From Linum tenue (lineage: Eukaryota > Streptophyta > Magnoliopsida > Malpighiales > Linaceae), in the NCBI GenBank assembly GCA_946122785.1, contig CAMGYJ010000005.1:86236547-86300546 (forward strand): a stretch of DNA of 64,000 nucleotides, in the 5' to 3' direction. The translations under genes were made by a program, and so were the position numbers. A model generated the notes under the pieces. That model made no database searches and was not told where the DNA came from. It worked only from the letters and a program-made list of their open reading frames with translations. Of the stretch, positions 10,605-19,325 are shown piece after piece; positions within the stretch are counted from its first letter, which is position 1; the number at the start of each line of letters is the position of its first letter.

Positions 10605-10940
10605 ATGATGGCCACCACTGCAGTCATTGGACTCACCTGCAGGAAACAGACTCCTGCCTTCGTCCTTCCATTACTGTTCTGATCCTCCCAAGAAGCTCTT
10701 CTGTAGCAGCTCCGAACATGGATCATCCCACTCTCAATTCACTTCATCCAGAAGCATTGTAGTTGCCAAAAAGTCGTCATCAACATCATCATCGTCACAA
10801 TATGGCCCTGGCTACCCGGGTTCCAATAGACCCACGCATTCCATTAAGGCACTAAAAGACCATGTAGACACTGCAACAGCTGCAACCACATGGACTGAGA
10901 CTAATTTATCATACGCCTTTACTATGGCCTCTTCTGAGTA
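10605..10940 (+). pseudogene. Captured gene fragment with transit-peptide-like N-terminus, copy A
   Basis: The second copy (61485-61820) reads MMATTAVIGLTAGNRLLP and continues as a Ser/Lys-rich, acid-poor stretch (FTSSRSIVVAKKSS), which looks like a plastid transit peptide. Here an extra C near 10638 (CTCACCTGCAGG against CTCACTGCAGG) breaks that frame. The frame ends at ASSE followed by TAG, and the TAG is the first three bases of the inserted MITE, so the original gene continued further. I do not recognise the parent gene. Parts of the 3' end (CATTCCATTAAGGCACTAAA) reappear at 11508-11526, just beyond the MITE, showing local rearrangement. Confidence 0.5.
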
Positions 10941-11488
10941 GGGATGGCAAAAATATCCATAACGTGGATATCCGCCCGAATCCGGCCTAATCGGGTAGGG
11001 TAAAACCCGAACTCGAAGGACATTTAGTGGGTATGTGTAAAACCCGAACCTGAATATTGCGGGTAATGGGTGGGCATGAGTTTCACACTATCCAACCCGA
11101 ACCCGCCCGATTATACACATGCACATGTATTTTGTCTAGAAATAATCATTATTTTTTACTAACATATTTTCTATTTATCATATAAATAATATTTTCATGA
11201 AATTTTGTTGTTTTAATTAATTTTCTTCATTCTCGTGAAGTATTGTCGTACTTTTCCTCTTACGTAATGTGAGAATACGTATGAATGTTAACATATTGGT
11301 TGGAGTTATGAAGAGAAATTATTACCCATGGATAACCGTGGATATCCGAAACCCGAACGGGTATGGGCATGGTTTTGATTTTCTACCCGTTTCACATGTG
11401 GGTATGGGCATGGGTAAAACCCGAACTACTTTGGGTAGGGTAACGGATATGCACTATCCGTCCCCGACCCGACCCATTGTCATCCCTA
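10939..11488. mobile_element. hAT-type MITE nested in the Pack-MULE, copy A
   Basis: This element of about 550 bases has terminal inverted repeats TAGGGATGGCAA and TTGTCATCCCTA. It is flanked by a perfect 8-bp target duplication, CTTCTGAG (10931-10938 and 11489-11496), the size made by hAT transposases. The interior has no coding capacity. It contains subterminal CCCGAACC/GGGTATGGG words and an inverted GGATATCC motif. Confidence 0.9.
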
Positions 11489-11540
11489 CTTCTGAGCCGA
11501 TCATACGCATTCCATTAAGGCACTAAAGTCGTCATCAACA

Positions 11541-11783
11541 TCATCTTGGTATGGTCATGCTCTCTTCCGAGCCGGTCGTGGCGACGGCAGGGACGTTGTT
11601 GTCGACGTCGACGGAGGAGGAGGAGAAGGAGAGCTCCCGGAGCCACTTGGAGGCGTAGTGAGCGACGATGGATCCGATGAGGTCGGGGCGGACGCCTTTG
11701 GACTTGATGCCGGAGATAGTCTGGTGATTGAACGATGGAGTGGATGGTGAGGGTGAGGATGATGAGCATTTGGATTTGCCCAT
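11541..11783 (-). pseudogene. NPH3-like gene fragment in right arm, copy A
   Basis: This is the minus-strand counterpart of the left-arm fragment, open for 80 codons from the ATG at 11783. It carries the same TISGIKSKGVRPDLIG and HYASKWL motifs, with a few substitutions (Arg for Pro before ELS) and two extra residues. Having the captured coding piece in both inverted repeats means the capture preceded arm duplication, or the arms were homogenised. Confidence 0.65.
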
Positions 11784-12088
11784 TTTTATAATTTATTAAA
11801 TTTTATTAAATTATTAATATGATAAATTATATAGAAAAAATAAGTGCAATGATGAGGTGGAAAGAAAATTTTATTTTTTTTTATATTTTTTTTAATTTCC
11901 ACGTCATCTAGTTAACGGTCCAACTTTATAGTTGACTGCCACGTAGGACAAACTTAACGAAGTGTAACGGCCGGTGACCAACCGTGAAACGATTCGTAAA
12001 GTTAGTGGCGAATAAGAAAGAAAAGTAATTCGGGTGGCAAACATGAAAGATTTGTATAATTTGAGTGACCAAACGTGTAATTTTAGCC
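11555..12088 (-). repeat. Pack-MULE right terminal inverted repeat, copy A
   Basis: This is the inverse of 9258-9783, with scattered substitutions and small indels. The arms differ enough to show that the element is not freshly inserted. Confidence 0.88.
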
Positions 12089-12098
12089 GTTATTATTA

Positions 12099-13383
12099 TA
12101 TATATTAACTATACTCCTTCTCCTCTCCATTGCTGGTATCGTTCCACGTAAATAATACAACAAAGTTTTAGGTTAAACAATAATTTCTCAAAATGATGAT
12201 TTTATTGTTGATAATGGATGGACAGGAGGACAGGCATATTGTTGTTACTCTTCTCTCTCTCTCTCTGCCAACTGGATCGGTTGCAGACCAATTCCTTTAC
12301 TGAAAGGATCTTTTTTGTCTCCACTCTGGGCTTTGGACCGTCTCTGCTTGTGGGATGATGATTTGCTTCCCATGGCATTGTGCAATCCGATGGTGCCACA
12401 TAGATTTGAAATTGTTGTTATTATCAATCATTATAATAAGGAAAACCTTGGATGCAATCACGAGCCAATTGAATTGAGTATTGATGAGACAAAATGGTTT
12501 TAAACTTCCGGTCGGGTGGTTAATTAACGAATAACTCAACCTTTTTCTTCATTGATTTTTTTACTTTATTTTTGGGAAAAGAAAATGCCTTGCGCACTAC
12601 CATGTCGTTCAGCCAGCGCTGGAATTAGTTAAGAGACAGGTGAAAGGCAACAAAACAAAGTGGCCTCCCTCCAAATCCTATGCTTTTTCCAATTTATTGG
12701 AATTGCATAGGCACAAGAATTTTTTACTCTCAATATTCCTAAGGATAAACCCATCCCTCCCTCCCTCTACATTGGAAGTTTCAGTTCCACCCAAGTAGAA
12801 TATGAAGGGGCAATCTGAAGTGGGTACAACAAATTGTTAATGGGCATGGGATGGGTTAAACCGACTTGCTATTTTAAAACGTGGTTAAAAATCAAACAAC
12901 CATGCGAGTATAGAAAACTAGAGATGAGCTTAACCACAATTGATGCCTGATCCAGGCATTGTGTGATTAAACGGAATGCATGGGATTGGGAGGGAGACCT
13001 AAACTAAACTAGTATTCAGTAACAACCCCTAAGTTCAATTCTATCTTAAACTAGACTAGGATAGGATAGTGGGAAAAAGATAAATAAAATGATGGGAAAC
13101 CCTAGTGGCATATATAATATAATATGGCGCAGAAAACAAAACAGCTCACCTCAACTCCTCAAGCCCCCGTCTTGTCTTGTACTTGTTCCCAAGGGGGCTG
13201 GCTGGCTGAGCCGCACTAACCACATCCACCCTGTCGTTAGGCCACAACATTGAGTCACTTCCAATGCCACAAACCTTCCCACTCTGCTTCCCTTCCTCCC
13301 CTGGACCAATTCATAAAAAGAACAAGTACAACTCTTTCTTTTTCCATTTTCGTGCCGGCACAAGGAAGGAGACCAACGCCTTG
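12099..13383. other. Intergenic region upstream of the NAC gene
   Basis: No gene was recognised. There is a CT microsatellite at about 12249-12267 and a CCCTCCCTCCCTC stretch near 12760. Copy A of the duplication ends in this region only because the window ends at the matching point of copy B (64000), so its true right limit is unknown. The last 300 bases are pyrimidine-rich and probably hold the proximal NAC promoter. Confidence 0.5.
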
Positions 13384-13391
13384 TATAAATA
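13384..13391 (+). promoter_or_regulatory. Candidate TATA box of the NAC gene
   Basis: TATAAATA lies 111-118 bases before the NAC start codon, in a pyrimidine-rich setting. This would give a 5' leader of roughly 80 bases. No other TATA-like word lies close enough to the start. Confidence 0.55.
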
Positions 13392-13501
13392 TTATACACC
13401 TTCACTCCAACACAACTCCCTCCAAAGTCCAAACCCTTCCTTCCACCATTTTCTAAACCTCAACAGAAACACCCTGTTTCTATTCTAACCTCCCTCCCAT
13501 A

Positions 13502-14841
13502 ATGGAAACCAAATCCGGGTCAGACATCCATCTACCCCCGGGCTTTCGATTCTACCCAACCGATGAAGAACTCATAGTTCAGTACTTGAACAACAGAATT
13601 CGATCAGCTCCTCTACCAGCTTCCATTGTTGCCGAGATCGACCTCTACAAGTACGACCCATGGGACCTACCAAGTACGTATTGCTATTATTATTACTCCC
13701 CTCCCTCCTCCTTACTGCTATGAAAGGAATGCCAATTCCCCACTTCTCCATTTCCTTTTCTGCTTCCTACTTCCTAACTTTCCGTGTATGCAACAATCAG
13801 GCAAGGCGCTCTTTGGAGAGGACGAATGGTACTTCTTCACACCCAGGAACAGGAAGTACCCAAACGGAGCCCGCCCCAACAGGGCAGCAGCTTCAGGCTA
13901 TTGGAAGGCAACCGGGACAGACAAGCCCATTCTTACCTCAACTGCAATGTCAAGCGTCGGTGTCAAGAAGGCTCTTGTCTTCTACAAAGGCCGCCCTCCT
14001 AAGGGAATTAAGACTGACTGGATCATGTATGAATATAGGCTGCCTGATACTGTGGTCTCCACTGCCAGGCAAAAAGGGTCCATGAGGGTAAGTAACAATA
14101 AATACACCCTTCATTTTAATCTCTTTTCCCTATTCATATTCTCTCAAAACTCACAACTCCTTCCCCTCTTTTTACCACCCCCTCCCCCTCATCCTTGCAG
14201 TTAGACGACTGGGTCCTATGCCGGGTTAGGCAAAAGTGTAGTAGCCCTAGGAGCCTTTGGGAAGATCCAAGTGCTCCTCTTAAAGAACTAGCAGGGACTT
14301 TCCCAAAACAAAATGAGCTGCTGCAAATGACTGCAAATCTATGCAAGACAATGAATAGCACACTCCTAGCATCGAAATTGTCAACAATAATCACGTGGGC
14401 AAGCCAGGGAATACAAACAACCTTAATAATGATGACATTGTGAAGAACTACTTCACGAACCCTAATGACGACGCGGTGAAGAATTACCTCTACAAGGAGT
14501 GCCCAATGCTGCCTTACATATTTGCATCTCAAGATTTTTCCTCCTGCACCACTAAACAACCAGCATCCAGCATAAACTTTCAAGGCAGTGAGAAGTCAAG
14601 CATTTCAGGTTATGAGGAAGATTCTTCGGATGATAAGAACCTGCAATTCTCATCAGTTACTTCGCTAGATAACTTCTTTAACCCACTGAAGCGCAAAGAT
14701 GTTGGAAGAGAACATCAGCAGCAGGATTCTAGTTTTTACCTAGGCAAGAAGCCTAAAAATGGAGATTTCGACGAAGATACGATGATATCTATATGTGAGG
14801 ATACCTTCGATATCAACTTTTGTGGAGACGATCAGTTTTAG
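13502..14841 (+). CDS. NAC-domain transcription factor (three exons, C-terminal frame break)
   Basis: This is a plant-specific DNA-binding regulator acting in the nucleus. Exons are 13502-13673, 13801-14087 and from 14201, with GT-AG introns of 127 and 113 bases. The joined exons give the NAC subdomains in order: [14 protein letters not shown] (A), [12 protein letters not shown] (B), [15 protein letters not shown] and [13 protein letters not shown] (C), [22 protein letters not shown] (D, Lys-rich DNA contact), then RLDDWVLCR (E). The sequence is closest to the NAP/NAC2-like group, by memory of motifs only. The first frame stops at 14443, about 233 residues. A second frame open from 14359 to 14841 continues a plausible acidic, Asn/Ser-rich activation tail ending [16 protein letters not shown]. 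The two frames must be joined near 14355-14365, where there is a net shift of -1 or +2. This is a true frameshift or a sequence error; with it repaired the protein would be about 365 residues. Confidence 0.88.
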
Positions 14842-15992
14842 AACACTAATGATGGTGCTCTACAGCAAACCCATTAGGCAGAATATGAATAGCTTCGTAA
14901 CTTTAAGTTTCAGAGCAACCAACTAGACACCAGAGAAGGACCCACCATGATAAAAGGTACATAATTTGTAGTAATCGGTTTCATCGAGTACAAAAGGAAA
15001 ACTCTTTTATGTTGAGAGTTGTTCCAGAAGATCATTAGCAACTACTACGCAGAAAAGTCAGGTCCTAGAATTTCTACAAATTTTGTAACAGTAATTTTCT
15101 GGGAGGAGCAACCATATCTCTAATACTTTTACAGCCCACACAGATATGGTAAATATCCAAAAGGCAAATAAAATATGCGGTTGATCTTATCAGGCAATAA
15201 TATACAGCGCATTTCCTAGGATCAATTTGAACAGTAATCCTTACAGACCTCATCAGTCAGAAGGAATGAATTCATCACAACGTCAACATGAGTGGCCTCA
15301 GCTGGAGAAGGGTCTAAATATAACCGAGACATATGAAGAATCACTAGAATCGTTTCAAAAGAAAATGTTATATACTTTATGCCATGTACTCCAGTTATAC
15401 TTTTTGTACAGATTGCTTGGCATGAGATTACACTCACTGGTTTACTACAAAGTCAGAAATATTGTACCTCTAGATGCAGGAATCCTCAACCCAGTGATCT
15501 AATAAGGAAATCATATTCAACTTAGTGACCCTCAACTGCCACCGAGACATATAATAAGATACGTCTCTTCTAGAACTCGCGCTTTTCTGCTTCTGCTTCT
15601 AGACCATTTCACTTAAACTAGACGTAAGTCAGAGATAATATGGGAAAATTAGATCACAAAATAATTTACTGCTCGACAAACAGGAAAGAAGATAACTGAA
15701 TACATATATGACTGACTTCTGAGATCTTTACACAAGAAAGGTACATTCAAGTTGGCGCCAGAAAACTCATAAACAGGATTGACAAGCCAAACACGGAAGG
15801 CAAGCAAGCGGAGTCATTGAGGTACATTACAGTGCAAAGGAAAGCCAAACATATCACAACGTGAGATAAGTCCATCAACAGTACCCCTTTGTTTCATTTC
15901 TTCAGTACACTGCAAAAATCCATGCTTTCATACTTTAGGCAACTTGTGGACATCTAAACTAATATAAGCTTGTTGATCAGGTAGGCAGCAAC
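14842..15992. other. Intergenic region between convergent NAC and SYP71 genes
   Basis: It should hold the 3' untranslated regions of both genes. A 91-codon frame at 15227-15502 has no recognisable domain and ordinary AT-rich composition, and I do not call it. No transposon end was recognised. Confidence 0.5.
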
Positions 15993-18070
15993 TTACTTGT
16001 ACAAATAAGCAGCGATGCCCAAGATTATGATCAACAAAACAATATCGATGCAGAAATTCCTGCTGGATCTCAACTGTAGATCAAAGATCTTTTCAGTTAA
16101 AGCAAGGAAGCTAGAACAGGTAGCAGCAGATTGAAAATCTTTAACAAACATATAAATCATACCTGAGTAACAGTGTGCTTAAGTCTAATATTGGTGTTCT
16201 TAAGGTCAGAAGCTGCCTTGTCCACCTGAAAGAACCAGAGGACAGAACCTCAAAATTCAACAGCATGTCTGCAAGTCTCAATTTTAATGTTATGAAATCA
16301 GAATTCTACTTACCTTGGAATCGATTTCATCAGCCAGAGGAACTTGCCTGTCCAGTTCCTATCAGGATCACATAAGATCAATTAAACCTGGGCCTTAATA
16401 TATACACAAGTGAGCAAAATGACTAAAATGGTGCGTCTGTGTCTCGCTTAACAAACACTTGCATGCATCACTATCCATTTTATGTCGATAGGAAAGTGAA
16501 GAGAAGAAAAGAAACAAGAGAGTAGGGAAAAACTACTACCTCATTCATGTCATGAGCCATGTTTTTCAAAGTATCCAAACCTTCTGAAATCATCTCCAGA
16601 CCTTGATCCTGTTTTAAATTTATTGGTCACAATACTAAGATATATGAAGATTTTATGAAGAGAGGAACCTCAGAATTTCACTGCACCATGTATATTTTCA
16701 CTTACCTGCCTCCTCTTACGTGTTTCATGCTCCTGCCTAAACTGATTTGACTGCTCAGATTCTTGAAAGTATTCATCATCAAACCGACCATCTACAAACA
16801 ACATTAAAGTGTAAGGAAAATGCACCTCAATCATCAGTGAGCTGTGCCTCATTGGTAAACTCCCATTTACAGGCAGGGGTGCGGGGCAAAAAAGAGGAAT
16901 CACGCGACAATAGTAGATAATAAGATGAACAAGATGCTTAAATTACCTGAATCAAATTTGATTTCTGTGTGGGAAGCTGAGGGCCCCCAACCTCCAGGTT
17001 GTTTTGCTGCAGCTGCAGAACCGTCTGGAATAGCTTGGATTCTATCTGGCAATGCAAGCACCAAGTCATTGCGGGCTGCAAAGTCTTCTGTCGAAAGGCC
17101 TTTTACCTGTCAATAGATGGCACATAAGACAAGAAGAAAGGGAATAAGAACATTTCTACTTGAGATTCGCTGACAAAACCAATAGATCCCCTTTGTTACA
17201 CACGAACAGAAACGGAAGGGGAAAAAACCTAGGGACTTGCACTTATATCTTCCGGAGGCCTCACAAACAAAAATAAAATGGTGGCCGCAAGGGCAAATTT
17301 GATAACTGGACCGAAATTTTGCTACAGATGTCAAACTCTCCACTAACAAAACCCGATAGAACAGTAGTTCCTGATTTACAATCCAGCATTGCCAAGACGA
17401 TGCTTCATTCAGCGGAAGAAAAGGGCAAGAGAACAACTTTCAGCTATTCATATGGATTTCTCGATTCAAACAGCGGGAAGCCGACAACTTAGATATAAAC
17501 CATTGTAATTGCATACCTTCTTTATTGCAAGCCTCTGCAACTTTGGAACCTCCTCGAGCAATTTCGCCTTGGTCCGACGGAGCTCGGCATTGAGAGCTAC
17601 ATTGGACGCCTTGCTTTTCTCCTTGGAAGCAAGCTCCGCTTTCTGAAATGAAAAACTAGCAAAATGAAGGCCAATTCAAATAGAACTTCACGATCCGCTA
17701 TCCCTCAACAAGTAGAGATACAACAACCTCCACACTTAGTAATTGAATCTAATTTTAGCTAGAACTGAAAAGAGCAGAAACTGTTTCAACTCAACTCGAC
17801 AAATTCGAAGATCCCTACGCCTCAACTCCAACTAGCAAGGAAAACCTGAATTGATCACCGGAAAGAAAAAAGGCGGCGGAGCACGAAAGGAAGAAAAACG
17901 AAAGTCACCTCAAGAGCGGCTTCGATTTCGGCGTCAACGGCGGCGTAACCGCGAGCGAACGCGTCGTCCCCGGAGCCGGAGACATTGAGATTCTTCTGCT
18001 TCTCGACGTCGTATTTGTCGTACTTGTTGCAGATCGCATCGACTCGCGTTAGGATGTCGATCACGCTCAT
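15993..18070 (-). CDS. SYP71: SYP71-type Qc-SNARE (syntaxin of plants 71), eight exons
   Basis: This is a tail-anchored SNARE of the plant-specific SYP7 family, which works in membrane fusion at the endoplasmic reticulum and plasma membrane. Exons in transcript order are 17909-18070, 17517-17642, 16947-17106, 16706-16791, 16540-16608, 16314-16358, 16163-16225 and 15993-16073, all with GT-AG introns. They sum to 792 bases, giving 263 residues with no stop or shift; Arabidopsis SYP71 is about 266. The protein opens MSVIDILTRVDAICNKYDKYD and has the N-terminal helical region (LLEEVPKLQRLA), the SNARE motif with the central-layer Gln in EELDRQVPLADEID, and a C-terminal membrane anchor (FCIDIVLLIIILGIAAYLY). 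The ATG at 18070 is chosen because it matches the family start; an upstream in-frame ATG at 18124 adds residues the family lacks. Its convergent neighbour is the NAC gene. Confidence 0.95.
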
Positions 18071-18708
18071 TTCGCCGGTCTCTGTATTGCACCGTGGTAA
18101 CCCACCCGTACTACGTCGGCTCAATCTAGCTCTAGGGTCTGGAAGAAGAAAGGATTTTGGCTTGCGCGGAAAAGGTGCTTCGACTTCGCAGTTTGTGTTT
18201 TGCTAGCGCAGCAAAAAGCAATGCGTTATGATTCATACACCGCCCGGTGGGCTGTGCAACTACTGCCAGCCTGTATATACGGCCTATTATAATTTTGTTT
18301 CAACTTTTGGGAATCTTTGTTTGTGGTTTTATAAAATACTGGTTTTTTTTCCCCGCTTTTCGCAGCGATGAAAAAGAAATTATATTTAAAATTTTATTCA
18401 TTGATTTGAGAATTTAGTTGAAAATCAAATCATTTGGGTAAGATATTTACTTAACATTTATGTGATATCTATATATTATGAATGAATTACGTCATAAGAT
18501 TGTTTAACAGATACACAAGAAATATAATTATGTGTTACGTAGTGTCTTAGTCATTATAGAAGACTTAGTGTTACATAAATCGTCAGTAACATGTGGTCTA
18601 ATAATAATCTAGTTACGGTAATGTATTTGTATTGCTTGTAAGTGTTATAAAATAGTGTTACATAAATTTTCGGTAACGCGTGGTCTAATAATAAAATCCA
18701 GTTATGAA
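18071..18708. other. SYP71 upstream region and AT-rich spacer
   Basis: The first 150 bases are GC-rich and probably hold the SYP71 leader and proximal promoter (minus strand). The rest is AT-rich. A GTAACGCGTGGTCTAATAATAA-like word occurs near 18587-18612 and again near 18672-18697, an imperfect local duplication of about 85-base spacing. No gene was seen. Confidence 0.5.
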
Positions 18709-18949
18709 TAGGCTTGTCCAATTGGTTTCAGGTTTTCGGGTTAAACCGAACCCGAAACGAAAACACTGGCGCCGGGTTTCAGTTTTTCGGTTCCAAACCG
18801 AAGCAATAGTTAGCGGTTTCGATTTTGATGTAAACCGAAAACCGATAAAAACCCGAAAAACCCGAAAGTTGTGATTGGAGTAAAAGGTGACGTTTTTTTG
18901 GATAAGTGGACCTCTAGGGTTCGAGTATCTCCTTGCGAATTTGCGACAG

Positions 18950-19180
18950 AGGAGAATCAATTCTTGCTCGAGGCTTCGCCGAAACAGAGCCTCCCTTCTC
19001 ACCTTCTACCAGTTCAACTTCTCACCGCCATCAACGTCCTCGCTGCCAACGGCCTCGAGGGGATCTCCGACATCGCCTTCGCCGTCCTCTCCCTCGCCTA
19101 CATTTTCGTCATCTCCCGATTCGCCTTCCCTCCGCCCCCCAGCAATGCAGCAATCCATCTGGGTTCGAGGCTTCAATTAG
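18950..19180 (+). pseudogene. Host-gene-like membrane segment upstream of the hAT gene
   Basis: The frame that includes 18871-19215 encodes a GC-rich stretch with a hydrophobic segment (LTAINVLAANGLEGISDIAF, then VLSLAYIFVISRFAFPPPPS). It looks like real coding sequence and unlike the surrounding AT-rich DNA. It resembles, by memory only, the first membrane span of an uncharacterised plant plastid membrane family (DUF7733-like). It has no clear start and no continuation, so it may be a captured exon now serving as transposon leader. This is uncertain; it could also be a remnant of an older resident gene. Confidence 0.35.
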
Positions 19181-19325
19181 GTTTCTGTAGCCGCCATTTG
19201 GGTTCGAGACCTTGAAATTGTCGATTTGCCCAGCAAGGCAGCTACCCATCTGCATTTGATTTTCTTCTTCCCAAATTGCTTCCCCCAGTCTTTTCATTGG
19301 CAAACCAGAGTCAGAACTGAGACCT

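Larger units (their letters stand above)
9258..12088. mobile_element. Pack-MULE (Mutator-like) with captured gene pieces, copy A
   Basis: The element is 2831 bases long. It starts GGCTAAATTAC and ends GTAATTTTAGCC, and is flanked by a perfect 10-bp direct repeat, GTTATTATTA (9248-9257 and 12089-12098). Mutator-like elements make 9-11 bp duplications. The terminal inverted repeats are long (9258-9783 and 11555-12088, about 530 bases each). No transposase is encoded. It carries an NPH3-like fragment inside both inverted repeats, a second gene piece with a splice-donor-like CAG/GTATGT near 9940, a piece with a plastid-transit-like N-terminus (10605-10940), and a nested MITE (10939-11488). Movement would depend on a transposase supplied from elsewhere. 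Confidence 0.85.
1..13111. repeat. Direct segmental duplication, copy A
   Basis: This block is repeated in the same orientation at 50879-64000. Position 1 corresponds to 50879, and the offset drifts only between about 50876 and 50889 because of small indels. I compared the two copies by eye along their length and saw a few dozen differences, many of them single-base indels in short homopolymer runs. Copy A begins inside a CACTA element at the window edge, so its left end is not visible. It may be a real tandem duplication with a unit of about 50.9 kb, or two haplotypes placed end to end in an assembly. Confidence 0.97.

Noticed and set aside
12249..12267. CT microsatellite as a functional element
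   Set aside because: Its length differs between the two copies (longer in copy B near 63130), as expected from slippage; no evidence for a specific role.
15227..15502. 91-codon open frame between NAC and SYP71
   Set aside because: No domain, no splice or promoter context and AT-rich composition. It probably lies in 3' untranslated or spacer DNA.
18054..18124. Upstream ATG at 18124 as the SYP71 start
   Set aside because: It adds 18 residues absent from the family. The downstream MSVIDILTRVD start matches SYP7 proteins exactly.
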